From the NCBI GenBank assembly GCA_020635565.1, contig JACJZN010000006.1, positions 310,001 through 374,000 on the forward strand: a stretch of 64,000 nucleotides of DNA. The letters are read 5' to 3'. The DNA is from Flavobacteriales bacterium. Its GTDB lineage: Bacteria > Bacteroidota > Bacteroidia > Flavobacteriales_D > Parvicellaceae. A model generated the notes under the pieces. It saw nothing but the letters and a program-made list of their open reading frames with translations, had not been told where the DNA came from and searched no databases. Of the stretch, positions 6,887 through 15,903 are shown one piece after another (position 1 is the first letter of the stretch; each line of letters starts with the position of its first letter). The position numbers were made by a program, and so were the translations under genes.

Positions 6887-8989
6887 ATGAAAAAAACATT
6901 ACTTTATTCATTCCTATTCTTACTATCTCTGAGTACTTACGCTCAAGGAGAATTCATACTTACTGTTCAACTGCCTTCTGGAGTTACTTCTACTAATTTC
7001 TCAATAACTGCCACAGCCAGTGTGGATTATACCTGGGAGACTATACCCCCTGGTACTAGCGGAAGTGGTACCTTTACGACCATAAATGGCGGGCAAAATC
7101 AAATAACTTCTTTGCCTGATGGTGCTCTCATAAGATTCTTAATTTCACCAACGAACTTAAATAGAATTACCGCAAGCACTTCTGTAAAGCCCTATTATCA
7201 AACTTTAGAGCAATGGGGAACGGCCAATTGGACAAGTATGCAATCTATGTTTAATAGTGCTACGAATTTGACAATTACAGCCACAGATGTTCCCAATTTA
7301 ACCAATTGTACAACGATGCAAAGTATGTTTGGTAGTTATCCAAACAGCACGGTACCGATGATAAATACATGGAATACCTCTAGTGTGACAAATATGCAAA
7401 GTCTTTTTGATAATTCTTCATTTAATGATGATATAAGCAATTGGGATGTAAGTAATGTTACCAATTTCAGCACTATGTTTCGTCACAATTATAGTTTTAA
7501 TCAAGACATATCCAATTGGGATGTGAGCAATGCTACAACCATGCATCAAATGTTTGCTAGTGCTACAACTATACCTGTACCTTTTAATCAAGATATCAGT
7601 GGTTGGGATGTGAGCAATGTAACAGACATGAGTTATATGTTTCAATATTGTTCATTTGATCAAGACCTTGGTGGTTGGGACATGTCTAACGTAACAAACG
7701 CCAATACAATGCTCACTGGAAGTGGAATGAGTACAGAAAACTATGATAATACTTTGATTGGTTGGTCGACTCAGTCACTAATAAACGGAGTTGATTTAGG
7801 AGCTTCATTCCTTACATATTGTAATGGTGAAGCCGCTAGAAATCAAATCATCAATAATTTTGGATGGAACATAACAGGAGATCAATTGGATTGTTCTTCT
7901 CAATGCACAGTAAACGTCCCTGATGCTAATTTTAAAGCTATTTTATTAGCAAACACCTCTATTAATACGAACAGTGATAATGAAATTCAGTGTAGCGAAG
8001 CGTCTGCATTCACAGGATCGATCAATTGTAGTAGTTTCAATATCAGCGATATGACTGGAATCGAGGCATTTACATCACTAACAGGGCTTGTTTGTAACAG
8101 CAACCTTATTACCAGCCTTGATCTGACATCGAACGCAGCCTTAGAAACACTTTGGTGTTATAGTAATCCTAATTTGACTTCAGTAGATTTAAGTAACTGT
8201 ACTAATTTGATAGATTATACAGGTCAATTTACTTCTGTTGCATCTTTAGATTTTAGCAATTGTCCAAATATTGAATCTATTATTTGTTATGGAGGAAGTG
8301 GTAATAGTTATCTAACCAGTTTAAATTTAAGCAATTGCTCTGATTTGACTCATTTAGAAGCCTTTTGGCAACAACTGACTACGGTAGGTCTTTCAGACAA
8401 TGTGAATCTTGATTATATCAATTTAACCGGGAATCAACTGTCTTCAATTGATCTAAGTAATAATACATTACTCACAACCATAAATCTTGGCGCTACATCA
8501 TTGACATCAATTGATGTGAGTAATAATCCATCACTAACTACATTCCAGTGTTTTAATAGCGGACAGTTAACCGAAGTAAATGTTGCTAATGGAAACACCT
8601 CTGCTCTTACAACATTCTCTGCATGGAACACATCTAATCTAGTTTGTATTCAAATTGATGATGCCGACACAACAGGCTACAACTGGTCAGGTTCAAACTT
8701 TAGCTTTGATTCTGGTGTTGGTTTTAGTAACGATTGTGCAACATTCAGTAATATTTCTAAAATCGAAACAGAAAACATGCTGGATATATACCCAAACCCT
8801 ACAACCTCCCAACTTACTATTGAAGTAACTCAAACTGAAGTTATCTCAATATACAATCTACTGGGTGAAGTTATTTTCACCACTACCCTTTCTTCAGGGA
8901 ATAACGTGATCGATGTATCGCTTTTAAATCCGGGAGTTTATATGATCCAAACTGATTCCGGAAGAACGCAAAAGTTCATCAAAGAATAA
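6887..8989 (+). CDS. Secreted BspA-like (DUF285) and leucine-rich-repeat protein with T9SS type A sorting domain
   Basis: A 700-residue surface protein. The signal peptide ends at STYAQ (~20). Residues ~95-290 hold BspA-type DUF285 repeats with the recurring pattern ISNWDVSNVTNFSTMF (NWDVSN, GWDVSN, GWDMSN). Residues ~330-600 carry internalin-like leucine-rich repeats (LTSLNLSNCSDLTHL, LSSIDLSNNTLLTTINL). The last ~75 residues (LDIYPNPTTSQLTI ... PGVYMIQTDSGRTQKFIKE) are a T9SS type A sorting domain. BspA-like repeats are typical of adhesive surface proteins, so an adhesion role is plausible. It sits under box promoter copy 3 and ends at a hairpin terminator. Confidence 0.9.
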   Translation: MKKTLLYSFLFLLSLSTYAQGEFILTVQLPSGVTSTNFSITATASVDYTWETIPPGTSGSGTFTTINGGQNQITSLPDGALIRFLISPTNLNRITASTSVKPYYQTLEQWGTANWTSMQSMFNSATNLTITATDVPNLTNCTTMQSMFGSYPNSTVPMINTWNTSSVTNMQSLFDNSSFNDDISNWDVSNVTNFSTMFRHNYSFNQDISNWDVSNATTMHQMFASATTIPVPFNQDISGWDVSNVTDMSYMFQYCSFDQDLGGWDMSNVTNANTMLTGSGMSTENYDNTLIGWSTQSLINGVDLGASFLTYCNGEAARNQIINNFGWNITGDQLDCSSQCTVNVPDANFKAILLANTSINTNSDNEIQCSEASAFTGSINCSSFNISDMTGIEAFTSLTGLVCNSNLITSLDLTSNAALETLWCYSNPNLTSVDLSNCTNLIDYTGQFTSVASLDFSNCPNIESIICYGGSGNSYLTSLNLSNCSDLTHLEAFWQQLTTVGLSDNVNLDYINLTGNQLSSIDLSNNTLLTTINLGATSLTSIDVSNNPSLTTFQCFNSGQLTEVNVANGNTSALTTFSAWNTSNLVCIQIDDADTTGYNWSGSNFSFDSGVGFSNDCATFSNISKIETENMLDIYPNPTTSQLTIEVTQTEVISIYNLLGEVIFTTTLSSGNNVIDVSLLNPGVYMIQTDSGRTQKFIKE

Positions 8990-9014
8990 ATCGTAGGTTT
9001 TATTTGGTTTAAAG

Positions 9015-9042
9015 GCCTCTGTAGAAATACAGGGGCTTTTTT
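9015..9042 (+). terminator. Intrinsic terminator of the BspA-like gene
   Basis: The stem GCCTCTGTA (9015-9023) pairs with TACAGGGGC (9028-9036) through a GAAA loop, with one G-T pair, followed by six T. The T run overlaps the stop codon of the convergent GlmU-like gene. Confidence 0.88.
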
Positions 9043-10204
9043 ATTTGCTTAATTTCTCCAAGATCTTCTTATCTTCCTCAGTCAATTCGATCTTTCTTCT
9101 CTCCATTACTTTTTCAGCAACTTCGTAAGCTTTTTCTAATTTGAATTTCTCAAAACCTTCTTTTCCTCCCCATGAAAATGAGGGAACATGTTTAGCAGGA
9201 AATCCTCCGTCAAAAACATTGGCACAAACTCCTACTACCGTTCCGGTGTTGAACATCGTATTGATGCTACTTTTCGAATGATCTCCCATGATCAATCCAC
9301 AAAACTGCAATCCTGTCTCGATGTAATCATTCTCTAGATAAGAATAGGCTCTTACATTAGAGTAGTTGTTCTTCAAATTCGATGTATTGGTATCAGCTCC
9401 CAGATTACACCATTCACCTAGAACACTATTTCCCAGATAACCGTCATGCCCTTTATTCGTATACCCTAGAATAACAGAATTTCCAACTTCACCACCTACT
9501 TTACTGAAAGGGCCTATGCTAGTAGGTCCGTAGATTTTTGCACCCATCTTAAGAACTGCATGCTCGCATAATGCCAAACCACCTCGAATCAAACATCCTT
9601 CCATGATCTCGGCATCTTTACCAATATAGATAGGTCCTTCAGAGACGTTTAGAACAGACGCCAAAACCTCTGCTCCTTCTTCGATGAAAAGATTTTCCTC
9701 ATCTCCGATCAGCGTATTGGATTCATGCAATGGTTCTGATTCTCTACCTGCCGTTAGCAATGCAAAATCGGATTCCAACTCCTGTCCATTCAATCGAAAA
9801 ATATCCCAAGGTCTTTTCACCATGCTCACATCCATGTCATATTCCAACCGTGTGCTCCCTTTCAGAATCTTTTCAAAGTTTGCTGTGCTCGCTGGAAAAG
9901 GTTTCAGAGCAAGCACCTCCCCATTCTTCATCAAGATCTGTCCGTCCTTCAATTCTTTAATCGTTTCCACTAAATCTTCAGTAGGTAAAAGACCTGCCAC
10001 AATCCCAAGTTCGCAGGCTTCATCTATTCCATTGAACTTAATAGATAAATAATCTTTCGTACGCACACCTATTTCTTCACCAAGGTACTTCTCCCATTTT
10101 TCTCGAATCGTAAGAATTCCAACGCGCAAATAAGAAACGGGTCTAGTAAGTGTAAGTGGTTGTAAACTGGTGTGACCTAATCCGTCAAAAAGAACTGTAG
10201 ACAT
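9041..10204 (-). CDS. GlmU-like nucleotidyltransferase/acetyltransferase-related protein (TIGR03991 type)
   Basis: A 387-residue cytoplasmic protein. The N-terminus (VLFDGLGHTSLQPLTLTRP) is the conserved opening of the Bacteroidota 'alternative GlmU' family. The C-terminal half is a left-handed beta-helix of hexapeptide repeats (EGPIYIGKDAEIMEG through IGPFSKVGGEVGNSVI), ending in a conserved GGFPAKHVPSFSWGG segment. The family is annotated as related to UDP-GlcNAc diphosphorylase/glucosamine-1-phosphate acetyltransferase, feeding cell-wall and LPS precursors; the exact substrate is not shown here. It lies downstream of the L31 gene but is separated from it by a terminator at 10238-10264. Confidence 0.85.
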   Translation of the reverse strand: MSTVLFDGLGHTSLQPLTLTRPVSYLRVGILTIREKWEKYLGEEIGVRTKDYLSIKFNGIDEACELGIVAGLLPTEDLVETIKELKDGQILMKNGEVLALKPFPASTANFEKILKGSTRLEYDMDVSMVKRPWDIFRLNGQELESDFALLTAGRESEPLHESNTLIGDEENLFIEEGAEVLASVLNVSEGPIYIGKDAEIMEGCLIRGGLALCEHAVLKMGAKIYGPTSIGPFSKVGGEVGNSVILGYTNKGHDGYLGNSVLGEWCNLGADTNTSNLKNNYSNVRAYSYLENDYIETGLQFCGLIMGDHSKSSINTMFNTGTVVGVCANVFDGGFPAKHVPSFSWGGKEGFEKFKLEKAYEVAEKVMERRKIELTEEDKKILEKLSK

Positions 10205-10237
10205 AATTTTAATTATTGATTCGGAACAAATCTAAAT

Positions 10238-10264
10238 AAAAAAACCCTGACGAGATCGCCAGGG
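10238..10264 (-). terminator. Terminator between L31 and the GlmU-like gene
   Basis: On the minus strand CCCTG and CAGGG flank a 10-base loop region with a possible inner CGA/TCG pairing, followed by a run of T. The T run on the plus side makes it potentially bidirectional. It probably ends the L31 transcript. Confidence 0.75.
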
Positions 10265-10308
10265 TTTTTTACTTTAAGTAATGTAATAATTAATCTATGG
10301 TAAGATTA

Positions 10309-10557
10309 TTATTTTCTTTTGTATCTGCTGTTGAACTTATCAATTCTTCCTGCAGTATCTACTAATTTCTGTTTTCCAGTGAAAAATGGGTGAGACATGT
10401 GAGAAATATCCAACTTGATCACTGGGTATTCATTTCCATCTTCCCAAGTAACTGTTTCTTTACTAGGAGCACAACTTTTAGTTACAAAAGAATAGTCATT
10501 TGACATGTCTTTGAATACAACTAAACGATAGTTCTCTGGATGTATATCTTTTCTCAT
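10309..10557 (-). CDS. rpmE2: 50S ribosomal protein L31 type B
   Basis: An 82-residue protein beginning MRKDIHPENYRLVVFKD, with SHPFFTGKQKLVDTAGRIDKF near the C-terminus, the hallmark of L31. It lacks the CxxC zinc pairs of the type A form, so it is the zinc-independent (C-minus) type. A near-perfect promoter lies just upstream (10587-10617) and a terminator just downstream. Confidence 0.96.
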   Translation of the reverse strand: MRKDIHPENYRLVVFKDMSNDYSFVTKSCAPSKETVTWEDGNEYPVIKLDISHMSHPFFTGKQKLVDTAGRIDKFNSRYKRK

Positions 10558-10586
10558 TTTCTTGCGTCTTAAATTATTTAGGGCTG

Positions 10587-10617
10587 CAAATGTACAATTT
10601 CATTTTATTTCGACCAA
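10587..10617 (-). promoter_or_regulatory. Promoter of the L31 gene
   Basis: On the minus strand, TTG (10615-10617) is followed after 20 bases by TACATTTG (10587-10594), matching the Bacteroidota -33/-7 consensus TTTG/TAnnTTTG. It gives a leader of about 25 bases before the start at 10557. Confidence 0.75.
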
Positions 10618-10724
10618 CGTTTTAACCTATTTTTTTACTGCTTTTTTCACTTTGTATTACCGGCCATCCCAAAATAACAGTACATTCTGCAAAGATATGA
10701 GTATATTCGCATCTCTCAAAGATA

Positions 10725-11225
10725 ATGATCAGAAGCATATTACACATACTGTTTTTTGTTGCTATTTCAACCTGGGGTTATGCTCACGATTACTACATGA
10801 GTGTAACCAAAGGGAATTACAATAATGAATCCCAGATGATGGAATGCTCCATGAAAGTTACCGCTCATGATCTCGAGAATGCTATTCGGGCTCTGTATGG
10901 AAAAGCTTTCGATCTGGATGACAACACTCAGCTTCATAGCCAAAATGAACTTTTAAAAAAATATCTCCTTTCAAAGATTGAAATCATGATTGATGGGAAA
11001 TATATAGATCTTGAATATGTTGGTTTCGAGTTGGAATTGAATGAAGATCTCTGGATCTATTTTCAATTCAAAGCCCCGGACCAAACATTTGAATACAAAA
11101 ACAATATACTAACCGAACTCTTTGCAATGCAGCAGAATGTAACTCATTTTAAGAGTGATAGATGCGAGAAGAGTTTTGTTTTTACTAAAAATCAATCATT
11201 AGAAAAATTTGAATGCAATGACTAG
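10725..11225 (+). CDS. DUF6702-family secreted protein
   Basis: A 166-residue protein with an N-terminal signal sequence (ILHILFFVAISTWGYAHDYY). The conserved HDYYMSVTKGNYN opening, EITVHDLE-like VTAHDLE motif and C-terminal KSFVF segment fit DUF6702, a small Bacteroidota family usually next to an M1-type metallopeptidase, as here. The stop overlaps the start of the peptidase gene by 8 bases, so translation is probably coupled. Function unknown; a periplasmic accessory of the peptidase is a reasonable guess. Confidence 0.8.
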   Translation: MIRSILHILFFVAISTWGYAHDYYMSVTKGNYNNESQMMECSMKVTAHDLENAIRALYGKAFDLDDNTQLHSQNELLKKYLLSKIEIMIDGKYIDLEYVGFELELNEDLWIYFQFKAPDQTFEYKNNILTELFAMQQNVTHFKSDRCEKSFVFTKNQSLEKFECND

Positions 11226-13521
11226 AGTATTAGGACTGATCTTATTGACATGTAGCATTTCTACTTACGCCCAGGAGAACTACAACAACAATAAATTCAA
11301 ACAACTCCATGAGGAATTAGCAACGCCTAATGTCTATCGAACAGGAAGTGGAGCTCCAGGACATCAATACTATCAAAACCGTGCGGATTACTCAATGGAG
11401 ATCACCTTGAACGATGAGAAACAACAAGTTTCAGGTAAAGAGACTATCCAATACCACAACGCGTCACCGGACCCACTTGATTATATCTGGATCCAGCTAG
11501 ATCAAAATGTGAGAGCTAATAGTTCAGATTCATACAAAATCAGAACAGGAACTATGGATGAGATCGGATTTTACACGCTAAGTAAGATCGACAACCAAGA
11601 ACAATACGATGGAGGTTTTAAAATTCAGAAGGTCACGAATGATAATGGAAAAGAACTTCCTTATGTGATCAATCAGACCATGATGAGAATTGATCTAGAA
11701 AAAACACTGATGCCAGGTGAGTCCGTTTCATTCAACATGGAATGGTGGTATAACGTAAATGATCGTTTGAAACTAGGAGGACGATCAGGATATGAATATT
11801 TTGAGGAAGAAGGAAATTACCTATACACCATTGCTCAATTCTATCCAAGAATGTGCGTTTATAATGATGAAATTGGGTGGCAGAATAAGCAATTTCTTGG
11901 AGCAGGAGAATTTACACTACCATTTGGGGATTATGAAGTAAAACTTACCGTACCTTCTAATCATGTAGTCACCGCTACAGGTGAACTTCAAAATCCTTCA
12001 GAAGTTCTTACAGCTGTTCAGATAGAAAGATTGGAGCAAGCTAAGAAAGAAACTGTTCAACCCGTTTTTATTATCAGTGAGAAGGAAGCAATCAAGAATG
12101 AAAAGACGAAAGCGAATGGTACAAAAACTTGGATATTTAAAGCACAGAATGTTAGAGATTTTGCATTTGCTTCCAGCAAGAAATTCATCTGGGATGCAAT
12201 GACCGTAAAACAATCTACAAAGGACGTTCTCGCCATGTCGCTTTATCCTAAAGAAGGTAATCCTTTGTGGGAGCAGTATAGTACCAAAGCGGTTGCTCAA
12301 ACATTAAGAACTTACTCGAAGCACACCTTTGATTATCCATATCCAGTAGCCATAAGTGTACATACCCACAGAATTGGGATGGAATACCCAATGATCTGTT
12401 TTAATGGAGGAAGACCTGATGAAGATGGTACTTACTCAGAAAGAACGAAGTATGGAATGATCAGCGTGATCATTCATGAAGTAGGACATAACTACTTTCC
12501 AATGATTGTTAATTCAGATGAACGTCAGTGGACTTGGATGGATGAAGGATTGAACACTTTTCTTCAATTCCTTACTGAAAAAGAATGGGATAAAGATTAT
12601 CCATGTAGAAGAGGACCTGCACATCAAATCGTAGACTACATGGGAGGAGATAAGAACTTTATCACACCTATAATGACCAACAGTGAATCATTGTGGCAAT
12701 TTGGACCCAATGCCTATGGTAAACCTGCCACTGCTCTAAATATTCTTCGGGAAACGATCATGGGACGTGAATTATTTGATCACGCATTCAAGACTTATGC
12801 TACCCGTTGGATGTTCAAACACCCTACTCCGGCTGATTTCTTTAGAACTATGGAAGATGCTAGTGCTGTAGATCTTGATTGGTTTTGGAGGGGATGGTTC
12901 TTTACGAACGATCATGTAGATATTTCTATTTCAGATGTGAAGTACTATAAACTCAGTACACAGAATCCAGAAATCGAGAACAAGATCAAAGAAAAAGAAG
13001 AAGATGAACTCTGGAGCAAGGATGTTACCCAAAATGCAAACAAAAAAGAGGGAAAATCCTATCTAGAACAAGACCCTACTTTGATTGATTTCTACAATAA
13101 GTATAATAAATATGCTGTAACTGAAGCCGATAAAAAGTCCTATCAGGAATTTTTAGATGGATTGTCTCCACAGGAAAAAAAGATCTTAAACTCAGATAGA
13201 AACTATTATGAAGTTCATTTTGACAATTTAGGAGGACTTGTTATGCCGGTGATAATTGAATTCACCTTTGAAGACGGAACGAAAGAAGTTCAACGAATTC
13301 CGGCTGAGATTTGGAGATTGGATAACTACAAGATCAGTAAAGTCTTTATTTCTGAGAAAAAGATCATTTCCTTTCAATTAGATCCTTTCTTAGAAACTGC
13401 TGACACTGAAGTGAATAACAATTCCTGGCCAAGAAAAATGGAACCAACGCGCTTTGAACTTTATCGAGAGAACTTCGGATATGGGCAAGCTCCCAATCCA
13501 ATGAAAGAAGCTAAGAAGTAG
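11218..13521 (+). CDS. Secreted M1-family zinc metallopeptidase
   Basis: A 767-residue protein. I chose ATG 11218 rather than the in-frame TTG at 11209, because it starts directly with the signal peptide (VLGLILLTCSISTYAQ). The catalytic HEVGH is at 420-424 with the distal zinc ligand Glu443 in WMDEGLNTF, the HEXXH-18-E pattern of M1. The exopeptidase motif appears as GMEYPMICFNG, the form common in this Bacteroidota subfamily rather than GAMEN. There is no T9SS domain, so it is probably periplasmic. It likely degrades peptides in the cell envelope. It is translationally coupled to the DUF6702 gene. Confidence 0.93.
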   Translation: MTRVLGLILLTCSISTYAQENYNNNKFKQLHEELATPNVYRTGSGAPGHQYYQNRADYSMEITLNDEKQQVSGKETIQYHNASPDPLDYIWIQLDQNVRANSSDSYKIRTGTMDEIGFYTLSKIDNQEQYDGGFKIQKVTNDNGKELPYVINQTMMRIDLEKTLMPGESVSFNMEWWYNVNDRLKLGGRSGYEYFEEEGNYLYTIAQFYPRMCVYNDEIGWQNKQFLGAGEFTLPFGDYEVKLTVPSNHVVTATGELQNPSEVLTAVQIERLEQAKKETVQPVFIISEKEAIKNEKTKANGTKTWIFKAQNVRDFAFASSKKFIWDAMTVKQSTKDVLAMSLYPKEGNPLWEQYSTKAVAQTLRTYSKHTFDYPYPVAISVHTHRIGMEYPMICFNGGRPDEDGTYSERTKYGMISVIIHEVGHNYFPMIVNSDERQWTWMDEGLNTFLQFLTEKEWDKDYPCRRGPAHQIVDYMGGDKNFITPIMTNSESLWQFGPNAYGKPATALNILRETIMGRELFDHAFKTYATRWMFKHPTPADFFRTMEDASAVDLDWFWRGWFFTNDHVDISISDVKYYKLSTQNPEIENKIKEKEEDELWSKDVTQNANKKEGKSYLEQDPTLIDFYNKYNKYAVTEADKKSYQEFLDGLSPQEKKILNSDRNYYEVHFDNLGGLVMPVIIEFTFEDGTKEVQRIPAEIWRLDNYKISKVFISEKKIISFQLDPFLETADTEVNNNSWPRKMEPTRFELYRENFGYGQAPNPMKEAKK

Positions 13522-13567
13522 TTCATTTAATGCAACCTTTACTGATTATTTTTCATCTTATATTTCA

Positions 13568-14104
13568 ATGGGAATACTAAAAACTTTCAGCGTTTTCGTA
13601 TTGATCTTTGTTTTTTTCGGATGTAAAAAGATCGATAAATTCACACAATTCAACCTCGAGTATACCGAGACTTTTACAATTCCCTCTTCTGTTGGAATGA
13701 ATTTACCTTTCAATTTTATATCGCCCGATATAGAAACAAATTCAACAACTGAATTCGAGATCAACGACACGCGTAAAGACCTCATTGAAGAGATCAAATT
13801 GACAAAATTAGAGTTAACATTAAAATCTCCTTCGTCCAGTGATTTTAGTTTTCTGAAATCTGCCGAGATCTTCATTAGTGCAGATGGTCTAAGTGATGCC
13901 AAAGTTGCATTCATAGAAGATGTCCCCAACAATGTGGGTAAAAATCTCTCTTTACAAACAACGGAGGCCGATCTTCAGGAATATATCAAAAAGGATAAAT
14001 TTGAACTTCAACTGAAAGTGGTTACAGACAAAATCATTGCCGCTGATCACGAAATCGAATCTTATGCTGTTTTTTATGTAGACGCCAAGATTCTTGGACA
14101 ATAA
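13568..14104 (+). CDS. Putative lipoprotein of unknown function
   Basis: A 178-residue protein with a lipobox-type leader (VLIFVFFGCKK, Cys ~18). The body is predicted mostly beta, with no family I recognise. It follows the M1 peptidase by 46 bases on the same strand and could share its transcript. Probably an inner-leaflet or periplasm-facing lipoprotein. Confidence 0.7.
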   Translation: MGILKTFSVFVLIFVFFGCKKIDKFTQFNLEYTETFTIPSSVGMNLPFNFISPDIETNSTTEFEINDTRKDLIEEIKLTKLELTLKSPSSSDFSFLKSAEIFISADGLSDAKVAFIEDVPNNVGKNLSLQTTEADLQEYIKKDKFELQLKVVTDKIIAADHEIESYAVFYVDAKILGQ

Positions 14105-14168
14105 CTCGAGATAAACTTCGTAGTTTTGAAGTACAAGATCGTTTAATCTGGAGACCGAACAAAATAAA

Positions 14169-15593
14169 GTGAAACATCCTGAATGGTGGGCAACAGTGCT
14201 CCTCTTTTTATTTTTAATGGGAATTGGTATGAGTGTCAATACCACAGGAGATAATGGAGATAGTGTAATGCACTATTTGTTTTCTCATTATTCATTCTCG
14301 CATCCAGAGAACTTTCTAGATCATTGGGCGAAGCCCCTTTTCGTGCTACTGAGCTCGCCATTTGCTTATTTCGGTTTCAAAGGCATGATCATCTTCAACG
14401 TGCTATGTACATCACTTACTGCTCTTTTTACCTATTACATTGCTAGAAACCTCCAACTAAGATCTGCCCTACTCATCTTTCCTTTTTTTCTTGGAGCTCC
14501 ATTGTTTTTTCAACTCATCTTTTCAGGATTAACGGAATATCTATTTGCCCTGATCACCGTGATAGGCATATACTTGATTCAAAAAGACAAGTTGATCTCT
14601 GCTATCATTCTGATCTCATTTCTGCCCATGGTAAGATCCGAAGGTCTTATCGTTATTGGAGTTTTTGGAATCTATTTACTACTCGAAAAGCATTTGAAAT
14701 TAATGATACTATTACTAACGGGGCAGTTAACATACACTTTGATTGGAGCCATTTATCATCAGGATCTTCTTTGGGTTATGAATGACATTCCATATACAAA
14801 TGTCGGAAGTCCATATGGACATGGTGGACCATTCGACTTTATTTTCAAATTAATGTTTGTAATCGAGAAGCCAATCATGTTATTACTGACCCTTGGAATC
14901 AGTTACGGAGTTTATCAGCTAGTCGTTATGAGAGATTACAATAAAAACAAGATAAAATACATTCTGATTTCTGGAACATTTTTCGCTATTCTTAGCTCAC
15001 ATTCACTCTTCTGGTATCTGGGCATTTTTAATTCCATGGGACTCCCAAGAGTATTGATCGTCATTGTGCCTCTTGCGATAATTATCTCTCTTGAATCCAT
15101 CGAAATAGTATACAAAAAGATAAAACAGCCTAAGTACATTAAAATCGTCCTAGTCTCATTGTCTTTACTGGTATTAGGCTTTCCCTTTATTCCTAAAAAC
15201 AATGGTTTGGTTTACGATCAATACATGTTCAATGTAGTAGACCATGATCTGATCGAAAAGGAAGTAACGCCTTATGTCAAGGAGACTTTACCAAATTATA
15301 AAGAACATGTACTTTACTTTTCACATCCCTATTTAAGTTGTGCTTTGGAGGTTGATTATTTTGATCACAATAAGCACATGGAAATGCAGCATGTTCTTGA
15401 AATGGATCTGAACCCAGGCACCTTGATCATTTGGGATAACTGGTTCAGCATATCTGATGGAGGTATTCAATTGGAGCAATTGTTGAACCACCCTCATTTT
15501 AAAATGCGGGCAACGTTTCACAGAATATCTTCTGATGAACAATTTAAATTTGTCATATTCGAAGTTATTGAAAAAGGATCCGAAAATATTTGA
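14169..15593 (+). CDS. Polytopic membrane protein, GT-C glycosyltransferase-like
   Basis: A 474-residue protein with about ten hydrophobic helices between residues 5 and 345 and a soluble C-terminal ~130 residues. The acidic first loop (TTGDNGDSVMHYLFSHY) and helix pattern resemble GT-C-fold, lipid-linked-sugar glycosyltransferases, but no family can be named securely. The start is GTG at 14169; the frame is closed at 14127 and holds no better start. It overlaps the next gene by 59 bases. Confidence 0.7.
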   Translation: MKHPEWWATVLLFLFLMGIGMSVNTTGDNGDSVMHYLFSHYSFSHPENFLDHWAKPLFVLLSSPFAYFGFKGMIIFNVLCTSLTALFTYYIARNLQLRSALLIFPFFLGAPLFFQLIFSGLTEYLFALITVIGIYLIQKDKLISAIILISFLPMVRSEGLIVIGVFGIYLLLEKHLKLMILLLTGQLTYTLIGAIYHQDLLWVMNDIPYTNVGSPYGHGGPFDFIFKLMFVIEKPIMLLLTLGISYGVYQLVVMRDYNKNKIKYILISGTFFAILSSHSLFWYLGIFNSMGLPRVLIVIVPLAIIISLESIEIVYKKIKQPKYIKIVLVSLSLLVLGFPFIPKNNGLVYDQYMFNVVDHDLIEKEVTPYVKETLPNYKEHVLYFSHPYLSCALEVDYFDHNKHMEMQHVLEMDLNPGTLIIWDNWFSISDGGIQLEQLLNHPHFKMRATFHRISSDEQFKFVIFEVIEKGSENI

Positions 15594-15897
15594 AGTAAAG
15601 AGTTATCCTATTCTTAAGATCTACGAAGAACATTTTGAGATCAAAGCCTTAGATCATTGGGAATTCAGACCATTCCAGTACTCTTCAATTTCCTCGATCG
15701 AATGTTTCAACCCAAACTCGAAATGGTACAATAAGATCATGAACTATGGTCATTTCAATAGATTTTTTGAAGATTTGGAACCATCCATTTTGAGAATCAA
15801 CTTGAAGAATGGAGGAAACTGGGAATACAAATGTCCCTTTCGCATAAGTAATGATTTTCGTTCCTTTCTAGGAGAAATCTCAGATAAATTGAAATAA
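15535..15897 (+). CDS. Small hypothetical protein
   Basis: Up to 120 residues. The start is uncertain: ATG 15535 overlaps the membrane-protein gene by 59 bases, while TTG codons at 15565/15568 would begin at the KKDPKIFEVKSYP segment, where family-like sequence seems to start. The alternating beta pattern with IYEEHFEIKALDHWEF and a C-terminal helix (FRSFLGEISDKLK) suggests a PH-like fold. No membrane segment or signal peptide. Function unknown. Confidence 0.6.
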   Translation: MNNLNLSYSKLLKKDPKIFEVKSYPILKIYEEHFEIKALDHWEFRPFQYSSISSIECFNPNSKWYNKIMNYGHFNRFFEDLEPSILRINLKNGGNWEYKCPFRISNDFRSFLGEISDKLK

Positions 15898-15903
15898 AAT
15901 AAA

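Noticed and set aside
10562..10825. Small plus-strand open frame upstream of the DUF6702 gene
   Set aside because: It overlaps the L31 promoter and the DUF6702 gene in another frame, and its product shows no domain or signal.
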